Shown: in pieces, positions 17,700 to 24,840 of the stretch | Numbering within the stretch: the stretch's first letter is position 1 | Layout of the letters: every line of letters starts with the position of its first letter | Program-made: the position numbers and the translations under genes | Assembly (NCBI GenBank): GCA_035995185.1 | Contig: DASYKT010000014.1 | Location: 1-64,000, forward strand | Source of the DNA: DASYKT01 sp035995185 | GTDB taxonomy: Bacteria > Acidobacteriota > Blastocatellia > Pyrinomonadales > Pyrinomonadaceae | Reading direction: 5' to 3' | Length of the DNA: 64,000 nucleotides | Notes under the pieces: generated by a model | Databases searched by the model: none | Seen by the model: the letters and a program-made list of their open reading frames with translations, nothing else | Told to the model about the DNA's origin: nothing

Positions 17700-17933
17700 T
17701 CCGGGGAGTCCGGGGAGTCTGGGGAGTCCTGAGAGCCTTGAGAGTCTGGAGTGTTTAAATTACCACTAGCTTTAGCTAGTGGTTAAAGAAGCCTTTTAAA
17801 GATAAAAGGCTTTAGCCTAATTATTCTTTTGGCTAAAGCCGAATGCAAAATTATTGACTCGCAACCACTAGCTAAAGCTAGTGGCAATTTATAAAAATCT
17901 TAAACTCTCCGGACTCTCCAGACTCTCTAGACT
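17700..17933. repeat. Nested inverted repeats: short-word arms around a paired CTAGCTTTAGCTAG palindrome element
   Basis: Outer arms are iterations of GGGGAGTC/GAGAGTCTGGA (17700-17757) answered by ACTCTCCGGACTCTCCAGA (17901-17933). Inside lies the paired element 17758-17893: CCACTAGCTTTAGCTAGTGG, then GGCTTTAGCC / GGCTAAAGCC, then a second CCACTAGCTAAAGCTAGTGG. The outer right arm runs over the stop codon of the phosphatase gene. Confidence 0.85.
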
Positions 17934-19660
17934 TCTTTCCTCTTAACAATAACCAGCGTGATGTCATCGCCGGCGGGGGCGGTTTTGGAAAAATCCGACA
18001 GCGCGCTTTCGACGCGGTCGCGCAAGCCCGCGGCCGATTTACCAAGATGAGATTTCACGACATCCGCTAAACGCTCGAGTCCGAATTCTTCGCCTTCCGG
18101 GTTGGCCGCTTCCGAAACACCGTCGGAATAAATAACCAGCACGCCGCCCGGTTCGAGCTGCGCCTGGCCTACTTCATAAACGGCGGTGCCCAAAATGCCC
18201 AGCGGAAATCCGCCCGAAGCAAGCTGCTCGGCCTTACCGCCCGGATGCACCACCAGCGGCGGATTGTGCCCGGCGTTGATAAATGTCAGCGCGCCGGTCG
18301 GTGGATCGAGCTCGGCCAGAAAAAGCGTCACAAAACGATTGGAAGGCGTGTTGGCCGCCAGGTAAGAATTGACGGCGTCGACCGTTTCGGGCAGTGTCGA
18401 TTTCGCCGCCACCTGCCCGTGGATCGCCGCGTGCAGCGAAGACATCAGCAGCGCGGCGGCCGTACCCTTGCCGGAAACGTCGCCCAGCGCGATCAGCATT
18501 TTGCCGTCCGGGCGCTCGATAAAATCGTAGTAATCGCCGCCGATCTCGTAACAGGAAAAACTGATGCCCTGAAACTCATAGCCTTCGACGGGCGGCGCGG
18601 AATTAGGCTGCAGGTTCTGCTGGATCTCGATCGCGAATTTCAGCTCCTGCTCCATTCGCGCGCCTTCGAAACTTTCTTCCAGCAGACGCGCGTTTTCCAC
18701 GCGGATGGCCGCGACCGAACTAAGCGTCGTCAATATCTGCAAGTGCTGTTCGGTAAAATTGACCTCGTAGGTGGGGCTATCGGCATAGATCAGGCCGAAG
18801 ACGTTTTCGTTGACCGCGAGCGGAACCGCCAGCACGGAACGGATGCCCTGGAGCGCAATGGTCTGGCCGGAGAAACGCGGATCGTGCTGCGCATCGGAAG
18901 TCAGCACCGATTTACCTTCGGTCAAAACTTCGTGCAGCACCGAACGGCTGACGCGCACGTCTTCCGCCTCGGCTTCCTGCCCGCGAACTTTCGCCACCGC
19001 TATGCGGACATTCAGATCATCCGCCGCGGCGTGCGCGTCCCGAAACATTATCATGCAGCGCTCGGCCGGTACGGCTTCAAAAACGAGCGCCGCCACCGTC
19101 TGCAAAGTTTCTTCCAGGCGGGCCGAACCGAGCAAGCCCACGACGACCTTGTTCATCAATCCCCAGCCGTCTATCTGCTGGCGCGCGACACCGGACGCAC
19201 TCAACACCGGCGCCGAACCCGGCACCTGCCCGGCGAGGCCGCGGTCGGTGATCGAATCAAGCAAACCGGCCGTGATCTTACTGGACGCGGGCGACAGCGC
19301 GATCGTCACCGCTGGCTCAGAGCCCCGGATATCTTCGCTGATCAGCGGCGCACTGCGCGACGGCACCGCTTTTTGCTCGTCAAAAACGAGCGATGTTTCG
19401 CCTATCTGGATCTCGCCGCCGTTAATGAGCGGCACCGGCGCGCTCACCGGCGCGCTGTTATAACGCGTGCCGTTGGCGGAACCGAGGTCCTGCAGCCAAT
19501 ACCGGTCGCCTTCCTTGCGAACCTCGGCGTGAATGCGCGAAGCGAACGGGTCGGGCAAACAGATGTCGCTGCGCGCCGAACGCCCGATCGTGGTGCGGAT
19601 GCGCACCAGATCGAATTTGTCCGCCGGACGGTTTGAATGTTTGATAAGAAGTTGCGGCAT
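17927..19660 (-). CDS. FHA-GAF-SpoIIE (PP2C-type) serine phosphatase
   Basis: 577 residues from ATG 19660 (MPQLLIKHSN). A longer in-frame start at 19753 is rejected because its 31 extra residues are translated from two dispersed repeats. The FHA domain is at ~1-100 (TTIGRSARSDICLPDP, SRIHAEV, LQDLGSANGT), binding phospho-Thr. The GAF domain is at ~165-320 (AERCMIMFRD, SVLAVPL, VFGLIYADS). The SpoIIE phosphatase domain is at ~350-570 with GGDYYDFIERPDGKMLIALG, DVSGKGTAAALLM, TFINAGHNPPL, LVIYSDGVSEA and GDDITLVIVKR, including the metal-binding Asp residues. It likely reverses or tunes Ser/Thr phosphorylation by the FHA-bearing kinase encoded 0.9 kb upstream on the same strand. No clear SD, because the repeat directly abuts the start. 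Confidence 0.9.
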   Translation of the reverse strand: MPQLLIKHSNRPADKFDLVRIRTTIGRSARSDICLPDPFASRIHAEVRKEGDRYWLQDLGSANGTRYNSAPVSAPVPLINGGEIQIGETSLVFDEQKAVPSRSAPLISEDIRGSEPAVTIALSPASSKITAGLLDSITDRGLAGQVPGSAPVLSASGVARQQIDGWGLMNKVVVGLLGSARLEETLQTVAALVFEAVPAERCMIMFRDAHAAADDLNVRIAVAKVRGQEAEAEDVRVSRSVLHEVLTEGKSVLTSDAQHDPRFSGQTIALQGIRSVLAVPLAVNENVFGLIYADSPTYEVNFTEQHLQILTTLSSVAAIRVENARLLEESFEGARMEQELKFAIEIQQNLQPNSAPPVEGYEFQGISFSCYEIGGDYYDFIERPDGKMLIALGDVSGKGTAAALLMSSLHAAIHGQVAAKSTLPETVDAVNSYLAANTPSNRFVTLFLAELDPPTGALTFINAGHNPPLVVHPGGKAEQLASGGFPLGILGTAVYEVGQAQLEPGGVLVIYSDGVSEAANPEGEEFGLERLADVVKSHLGKSAAGLRDRVESALSDFSKTAPAGDDITLVIVKRKEV

Positions 19661-19663
19661 AAA

Positions 19664-19848
19664 TATGGAGCGCGGGCATCCTGCCCGCAGCGAACGCTCC
19701 TGCGTTCGCCGAAATAAATTGCCACTAGCTTTAGCTAGTGGTTGAGTTTTCAAAAATTTTATAACGGGCTTTAGCCCAACGGCGATTTGGCTAAAGCCAT
19801 TTATTTTAAGCTCCCTTTAACCACTAGCTAAAGCTAGTGGCAATTTAT
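19664..19848. repeat. Two adjacent repeats: half of the 'GGAGCGCGGGCATCC' family plus a paired CTAGCTTTAGCTAG element
   Basis: 19664-19712 holds GGAGCGCGGGCATCCTGCCC and a small GAACGC..GCGTTC hairpin. 19716-19848 is a full paired element: the two 20-base palindromes flank GGGCTTTAGCCC / TTTGGCTAAAGCC. It lies in the 5' leader of the phosphatase gene, leaving only three bases before its ATG. Confidence 0.85.
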
Positions 19849-19883
19849 AATATCCCGGTCTGCTCACTGCTCACCACTCACCG

Positions 19884-20399
19884 TTATTCATTCTTTCTCG
19901 CCGGCCTTTTTTGCGCGTAAATTACCACGGTCCCGGCGATGTAATCGTGCAGCGCGCGGCCGCCCGGCGTGAAGGCGGCGGCGATAAATCCTAAAAAGAG
20001 CGTGACCACTGTCAATAAGTACCCAAGAATATTGCGGCGCAATAATTGATTAAAATTCGCGGCCTCGCCGTTCATCGCCACTATTCGAATGCCGGTCAGC
20101 GCCTTGCCCAGGCTTTGCCCGCCTACTGCCGGCAGGATGATCAGGTTGGTCAATCCCACCAGTATCGCGATCAGCCAGCCCATCGTATTGAGCGGGCCGC
20201 CGAGAAGCTTGCTGCCGTCATTACCCATCATTCGCCCGATCATCAGGATCAAAACGGGTATCGCGACGACCACCATATAATCGACGCACAATGCGGCGCA
20301 GCGCAGCACGAACGGAGCCGCGACCCGCTCCGCATCGAAATTGACTATTACCTGTTCCATTCTGCGCGCCGGAACGGCTCTATCGGTTCTTACTGCCAT
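19884..20399 (-). CDS. RDD family membrane protein
   Basis: 171 residues. The RDD fold is shown by the Arg near APFVLRCAALCVDYMVV (family R..A..iD), a first hydrophobic pair (~39-58 and ~75-95), and the central QSLGKALTGIRIVAMNGEAA, which is the family hallmark. A last membrane segment ends in AFTPGGRALHDYIAGTVVI. RDD proteins are small multi-pass proteins often placed beside kinases or Na+/H+ exchange functions; their role is mostly unknown. Sandwiched between an FHA phosphatase and an FHA kinase on the same strand, it may be a membrane component or substrate of that signalling set. Confidence 0.85.
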   Translation of the reverse strand: MAVRTDRAVPARRMEQVIVNFDAERVAAPFVLRCAALCVDYMVVVAIPVLILMIGRMMGNDGSKLLGGPLNTMGWLIAILVGLTNLIILPAVGGQSLGKALTGIRIVAMNGEAANFNQLLRRNILGYLLTVVTLFLGFIAAAFTPGGRALHDYIAGTVVIYAQKRPARKNE

Positions 20400-20454
20400 C
20401 TGTTTTTTACTAACCTAATACTTGCTGAGCGACTGTACGGCTATTTTCGTGTGT

Positions 20455-20568
20455 TTAGTGTATTTCGTGGCTAACTATTTGGTAAGTAAATAAAAACTAA
20501 ACCTTAACCACGAATCACACGAAACGCACTAAAAAATCCAAAACCTAAAATCCAAATTCCAAAATCGT
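20455..20568. repeat. Inverted repeat with CACGAATCACACGAAA-type arms and an 'AAAATCCAAAATCC' tail
   Basis: The left arm GTGTTTAGTGTATTTCGTGGC (20450-20472) is answered by ACCACGAATCACACGAAACG (20508-20528). A run of AAAATCC/AAATTCC words follows to 20568. Related arms occur at 28110-28225, 36050-36085 and 63172-63200. Confidence 0.7.
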
Positions 20569-20569
20569 T

Positions 20570-22750
20570 TTATCCAACTACAAACTGCAAAGTCGTATCG
20601 CCCACCACCAGTTTACTATTATGAACCAGAATTTGCGGCTGGTGAGGCAAGAGCCTGATCGCTTCGTTCATCGAGCTGACCACCACCGTGCCGTTGGATG
20701 AGCCGAGGTCTTCGACCAAAAAACTATCGCCTTCTTTCCAGATGCGCGCGTGCCGGCGCGAGATCTTGGTCTGCGGATCGTATTTGGAAAGATCAACCTC
20801 GGGAAAAATATTCGTTTGCGGATCGCGTCGCCCGACCACGTTGCTCAGCTTTTCCAAACGATATGTCGGGGGATTAAGTTCCCCGGTTCCCAAAACGGTA
20901 ACGCGGGCCAGCGTCTGGGCTGATGCCTGGCGAGACGCCTGATGCGGCGGCATTTGCTGTGCAAAAGGCACCGGCTGACGGGCAGACTGCTGCGGGTCGG
21001 CCACGGCCTGCTTGGCGCCGCAATAAGGACAAAACACATCGCTGACAAATATCTTTTCGCCGCAGAAACCGCAGAATACCAGGTTCTGCCCGGATGTCAT
21101 CCCGCCCTGCGAAGACGCCGACGGCGATGACGTTTGAGGCGGCCCATAGGTCAGCTGTCCGTAACGGACGCGCTCCAGATGCGTGATCAAAGCCTCGCGC
21201 AATTCCGCCGCCGACCCGTAGCGCAGCTCGACATTATATTCTACGGTGCGCATCAGGATTTGTTCCATTTCATTGGAAACATTCGGGTTCACGTGACGCG
21301 GGCGCGGGTTCTTGGAAAAATCAAAGATCAGCAGCGGATTGCTCTGCGGATCGGCGCCGGTCAAAAGATGAAACATCGTCGCGCCCAGGCTGTAGAGATC
21401 CGAACGCGGCTCGACATTGCCGCTAAAAAGCTCCGGCGGGGCGTAGCCCATCGTGCCCACGGCGGTGACGCCTTTTTCATCCTTGGTCACCCAGCGCGCG
21501 ATGCCGAAATCGACCAGCATGATGCGCCCGGTATTACCGTCGATCATGAGGTTTGAAGGTTTAAGGTCGCGGTAGACGATCGGCGGCTCGCGGCTGTGCA
21601 GGTAATCAAGCACATCGGCCGTCTGCGCCGCCCACTCGGTCACGCTCTTTTCATCGATCTTGCCCTCGGGTGTCGAACGCAGCCGCGCCGCCAGGTCGCC
21701 GCCCGAAATATATTTCATCACCAGGTAAAAACGCCCGGCGGTTTCGTCATAAAAATAATCGTAGATGGTCGGGATGCACGGGTGTTCGAGCGATGTTAAA
21801 AGCATCGATTCCCGCTTGAAATCCTGCAGCGCTTTTTCCTGCTGCTCGGGTTCGATGTGCGACTGGACCATTTCCTTGACCGCGCGCAGCACGCCGCCGA
21901 GGTTGCGGTCGCTCGCCAGGTAGACGGCGCCCATTCCCCCGCCGCCGATCTTGCGCACGATCTCGTAGCGGGTGTTGAGCAGCGCGCCTTCGGTCAGCAC
22001 ATGCGCTTGTTTCGATCTTTTTCGCCCGGCCGTATCGGCCTCTTCGATCTGGCTGGTAAAAGGATGCTCGTCCCCGGTATTCTCCGGCTTTTCCGGCACA
22101 ATATTGGAAGACACGGCCCTCGGCCCCTCTTTTAACCAATCCGGCGCCGAAGGCAGATCATTCGAAACATCCTCGATCGTGTCGATATTGCCAAGCGACT
22201 GCACCACCGCTGACGAGTCTTTTGAGTCTATCGAGGCAATCGAATCCAGGGGGTCGGAAATCTCACCGGTGGTTTTTGCTTCTACGATCGGCGGTTCCGC
22301 ATTTTCGTCTTTGGGCCCGCCCAGTACTTCGCCCGTGGTCAAGCGCTCAAATTCCTGCGAAGTGTAAAGAATGGTCGGTTCGTCGTCTTCGTCATCATCA
22401 TCGACTGAACTTACCGGTCCCGGCGCATCGGCTGATGCCGACGCTACTGACTCGGTCGCAGAATCTGATACTGCCGGCTCCTGACTCTCTGAACTCTCTG
22501 AACTCTCCGGACTCTCTTGACTCTCAGGAAACCCGGTCGCTACCGCTCCCGGTTCTGACTCCGTACTCTGTCCACTCGGTGAACTCTGAGAACTCTGAGA
22601 ACTCGGTTCACTTCCTGGACTTTCCAGACTTCCCGCACTTTCCAGACTCTTCTTCTGCGGTACGCCGCAGTACGGACAGAACTCTGCATCAGGCCCGGTG
22701 TCCATCCCGCAGTCGTGACAAGCTATTTTGTTTTCGGTGGTATTTTCCAA
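20570..22750 (-). CDS. Zinc-ribbon Ser/Thr protein kinase with C-terminal FHA domain
   Basis: 726 residues. An N-terminal zinc ribbon (CHDCGMDTGPDAEFCPYCG) is followed by a Ser/Glu/Pro-rich low-complexity linker (~32-95), an acidic segment DDDDEDDEP, and a Hanks-type kinase at ~261-520: GGGGMGAVYLAS, AVKEM lysine, YRDLKPSNLMI (Tyr replacing His of HRD), VDFGIARWV, GYAPPELF. A second zinc ribbon at ~570-590 (CGFCGEKIFVSDVFCPYCG) precedes a C-terminal FHA at ~635-720 (VVGRRDPQTNIFPEVDL, SRRHARIW, VEDLGSSNGT). It has no membrane segment and is probably cytosolic. Part of the linker is made of dispersed repeat DNA inserted in frame, with a 33-base stretch almost identical to an intergenic copy at 50614. 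The FHA and zinc-ribbon modules are shared with the next gene upstream, suggesting a scaffolded phospho-relay. Confidence 0.92.
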   Translation of the reverse strand: MENTTENKIACHDCGMDTGPDAEFCPYCGVPQKKSLESAGSLESPGSEPSSQSSQSSPSGQSTESEPGAVATGFPESQESPESSESSESQEPAVSDSATESVASASADAPGPVSSVDDDDEDDEPTILYTSQEFERLTTGEVLGGPKDENAEPPIVEAKTTGEISDPLDSIASIDSKDSSAVVQSLGNIDTIEDVSNDLPSAPDWLKEGPRAVSSNIVPEKPENTGDEHPFTSQIEEADTAGRKRSKQAHVLTEGALLNTRYEIVRKIGGGGMGAVYLASDRNLGGVLRAVKEMVQSHIEPEQQEKALQDFKRESMLLTSLEHPCIPTIYDYFYDETAGRFYLVMKYISGGDLAARLRSTPEGKIDEKSVTEWAAQTADVLDYLHSREPPIVYRDLKPSNLMIDGNTGRIMLVDFGIARWVTKDEKGVTAVGTMGYAPPELFSGNVEPRSDLYSLGATMFHLLTGADPQSNPLLIFDFSKNPRPRHVNPNVSNEMEQILMRTVEYNVELRYGSAAELREALITHLERVRYGQLTYGPPQTSSPSASSQGGMTSGQNLVFCGFCGEKIFVSDVFCPYCGAKQAVADPQQSARQPVPFAQQMPPHQASRQASAQTLARVTVLGTGELNPPTYRLEKLSNVVGRRDPQTNIFPEVDLSKYDPQTKISRRHARIWKEGDSFLVEDLGSSNGTVVVSSMNEAIRLLPHQPQILVHNSKLVVGDTTLQFVVG
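22465..22665. repeat. In-gene low-complexity repeat inside the kinase linker
   Basis: Iterations of CTCTGAACTCTCCGGACT-type words, in the same style as the intergenic arms at 17901-17933, plus 22528-22560, which matches intergenic 50614-50646 at 32 of 33 bases. It keeps the kinase frame open and encodes Ser/Glu/Pro-rich linker. Confidence 0.8.
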
Positions 22751-22780
22751 GATGCTTAACTGTCTTTTTTGTTTTCTCTT

Positions 22781-23470
22781 TTATTTGACCACGTGAAAGC
22801 GTAAAAATGTTTTTCCGACGATTATTTCATCGCCATCCTTGAGTATATTAGGATTGCCCGGCAGCAAGCGGCGGCCCCGGTTGATAAAAGTGCCGTTGGT
22901 CGAGCCGAGGTCTTCCACCGAATAGGTCCCGTCCTTAAAAGTTATCCGCGCATGGCGGCGAGACACCTTGGCTTCCGGATCGTGCGCATCCAGATCGACA
23001 TCCGGAAATATCCCGTTGTCCGCATCCCAGCGGCCGATATAAGCTTCGTTGGTCGAAAGCGAAAATTCCGTCCCGACGGCCGAGCCGCGTTCAATGATCA
23101 GCTTGGCGTGAACGTTCTTGGCTGTTTCCTCTTTTTGCTCGGTGTCGGCATTGGCCACCGCCACCATCGTCTCCGGCGCCATCGGCGGGGCGGGATCGGA
23201 CGGCACTAACCCGCCGAGCGAAGTGACGTGGGCGCCCGGCGTACCTGTTTCCGGACCCGTGTCATAGGCATCTGAAACCGAGGGGGAAACCGAAGGGGAA
23301 CCCGAAGGCGGCACATAGGCCGGGATAGGCGTCACCATCTGCGGCGCGCCGGCCGATTCTCCGCCGTTTCGCGGGCCGAACGGCGCCGTCGTTTTCAGCA
23401 GCGCCCCGCACTGGTCACAAAATTGTGAGCCTTCTCTATTTACCGTTCCGCAGCTTACGCAAGTGCTCAT
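22781..23470 (-). CDS. Zinc-ribbon FHA-domain protein
   Basis: 229 residues. An N-terminal double-CxxC zinc ribbon (CVSCGTVNREGSQFCDQCG) leads into a Pro/Ser-rich linker (~30-110) and a C-terminal FHA domain (~125-225): KLIIERGSAVGTEFSL, IGRWDADNGIFPDVDL, SRRHARITF, VEDLGSTNGTFINRGRRLLP. The FHA wording is very close to that of the downstream kinase, so the two probably arose by duplication and may recognise the same phospho-Thr ligands. It ends 31 bases before the kinase start and is the first gene of the minus-strand signalling block. It has no catalytic domain, so an adaptor role is the best guess. Confidence 0.88.
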   Translation of the reverse strand: MSTCVSCGTVNREGSQFCDQCGALLKTTAPFGPRNGGESAGAPQMVTPIPAYVPPSGSPSVSPSVSDAYDTGPETGTPGAHVTSLGGLVPSDPAPPMAPETMVAVANADTEQKEETAKNVHAKLIIERGSAVGTEFSLSTNEAYIGRWDADNGIFPDVDLDAHDPEAKVSRRHARITFKDGTYSVEDLGSTNGTFINRGRRLLPGNPNILKDGDEIIVGKTFLRFHVVK

Positions 23471-23577
23471 TATTCACCAGTTTCCTTAAAATATGTTGGC
23501 CTATGTCCGGACACAATATTACCGGGATATTTTAACTCAAAAAAAATAAATCGTCATTTCAAAATCTATCATCTTTG

Positions 23578-23639
23578 ATCTATCAGTTATCAGTTATTCC
23601 GGAATAGCTGATAGATGAGAACTGATAGCTGATAGATAT
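23578..23639. repeat. Hairpin with ATCAGTTATCAG / CTGATAGATGAG word arms
   Basis: The left arm CTATCAGTTATCAGTTATTCC meets GGAATAGCTGATAGATGAGA directly at a TTCC|GGAA centre and continues with a second CTGATAGCTGATAGAT. It lies between divergent genes. Confidence 0.75.
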
Positions 23640-23648
23640 GTCCTAATC

Positions 23649-23677
23649 TTGAGCATTCATCACCCTTGGTTTATACT
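23649..23677 (+). promoter_or_regulatory. Sigma70-like promoter, TTGAGC-N17-TATACT
   Basis: -35 TTGAGC at 23649-23654 and -10 TATACT at 23672-23677 with a 17-base spacer, 48 bases before the SGNH hydrolase start. It is the likely promoter of the plus-strand SGNH-carbamoyltransferase pair. Confidence 0.55.
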
Positions 23678-23724
23678 TTTCCTTTGCAAAATCAGGCGAA
23701 AATCCTTGTGCATCAACGTTTTGA

Positions 23725-24840
23725 ATGAGTATACAGCTTTTCGAGTATCACCCGATCATCGGATACCGCTTCATTCCCGGTCTTAAGCTCCGCCTCGAAC
23801 ACGAAGGCGGCGGCTATCTCGTGCGGACGAATTCCGCGGGTTTCCGCTCCGAACACGAATACACTAAACAAAAAACACCGGGTAAATTCCGCATCCTGCT
23901 CTTTGGCGACTCATTCACCGCCGGCGACGCGGTCAGCAACAAGCACCGGTACGGTGACGTGCTGGAAACTTTGCTTCCCCCGGAAGCTAATGCCGAGGTT
24001 TACAACTTTGCCCTGCCCGGCACCGGCACCGATCAGCATTACCTCGTTTGGCGCGAGATCGCTCGAGAATTCGAGCACGATCTGGTAATCATCGCGGCGC
24101 AGGTGGAAAACATCCGCCGGGTCGCCGCGCGCCATCGTTTATCCGTCACCTCCGAAGGCGAACAGGTTTTACTCGCCAAACCTTATTTCGAATTAGAGGC
24201 CGACGGAACTTTGGATCTGCGAAATGTGCCGGTGCCGAAAGAGCCTTTAAACCCCGAAGACCTGCCGGAAGAAGACAAAGATTTTGTCGACCAGGGCGGG
24301 CGGCTGCCGTGGCTGCGAAATATCGTGAATAAACTGGGCGTAAAAGACGTGGTGCAAAAAATGTCAGGCTACCAGCCGCTGCCGGAATACGATTCGCCCA
24401 CGGGCCGCGAGTGGCAGCTGATGAGCGCGATCTTGAAACAATGGATCGCCGAGATCGAAAAGCCCGTCATCCTGATGCCCGTCCCTCTCTATCAATACGT
24501 GGAAGAAACCGCTTCGCCGGAAAATTACCGGAAAAGATTCGCTGAGTTAGTAGAGTCTGTTGAGTCTATTGAGTTTGTAGAGTCCGCAGATTTAACAGGC
24601 TCGATAGGCCCTCTTGACTCAATAGACTCTACAAACTCTAAAAACTCTTTGATACTCCACGATCCGCTTGATGACTACTACGCCGTGCCTAAAGCTGAAC
24701 GCCGCAGTCTCCGGTTTGAAAAAGATATTCATCCGACGCCGGAGCATCACAAGTTACTGGCTAAATCGCTGGTGAAAACCTTGTACCGCTTCTTTCCCGC
24801 CAGAGCTGAAGGATTCTCGTCCATAGGAGTTGGGGAATGA
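23725..24840 (+). CDS. SGNH/GDSL-family hydrolase (possible O-acyl/O-acetyl esterase or transferase)
   Basis: 371 residues, no signal peptide. Block I ILLFGDSFTAGDAV (~55-68) holds the catalytic Ser. NFALPGTGTDQHYLVW corresponds to the Gly/Asn blocks. The C-terminal DIHPTPEHHKLLAKSL supplies the Asp-x-x-His pair. The opening EYHPIIGYRFIPGLKL is typical of SGNH proteins found beside carbamoyltransferases in polysaccharide-modification clusters. Residues ~273-311 (ESVESIEFVESADL... SIDSTNSKNS) are not conserved-looking and are encoded by an in-frame hairpin repeat at 24545-24650. The frame stays open and the catalytic His lies beyond it. The stop overlaps the start of the carbamoyltransferase gene by four bases (ATGA), so the two are translationally coupled. 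Confidence 0.82.
   Translation: MSIQLFEYHPIIGYRFIPGLKLRLEHEGGGYLVRTNSAGFRSEHEYTKQKTPGKFRILLFGDSFTAGDAVSNKHRYGDVLETLLPPEANAEVYNFALPGTGTDQHYLVWREIAREFEHDLVIIAAQVENIRRVAARHRLSVTSEGEQVLLAKPYFELEADGTLDLRNVPVPKEPLNPEDLPEEDKDFVDQGGRLPWLRNIVNKLGVKDVVQKMSGYQPLPEYDSPTGREWQLMSAILKQWIAEIEKPVILMPVPLYQYVEETASPENYRKRFAELVESVESIEFVESADLTGSIGPLDSIDSTNSKNSLILHDPLDDYYAVPKAERRSLRFEKDIHPTPEHHKLLAKSLVKTLYRFFPARAEGFSSIGVGE
24545..24650. repeat. In-frame inverted repeat inside the SGNH hydrolase gene
   Basis: The left arm has iterations of GAGTCTGTTGAGTCTATTGAG and TTTGTAGAGTC (24545-24585). The right arm has GACTCAATAGACTCTACAAA and CTCTAAAAACTC (24617-24650). The length is a multiple of three in effect, so the reading frame survives. 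Confidence 0.8.

Noticed and set aside
18245..19636. Long plus-strand open frame (463 codons) opposite the phosphatase gene
   Set aside because: It is a His/Arg-rich antisense frame lying fully within a gene with clear FHA, GAF and SpoIIE motifs, and is explained by G/C-rich codon third positions.
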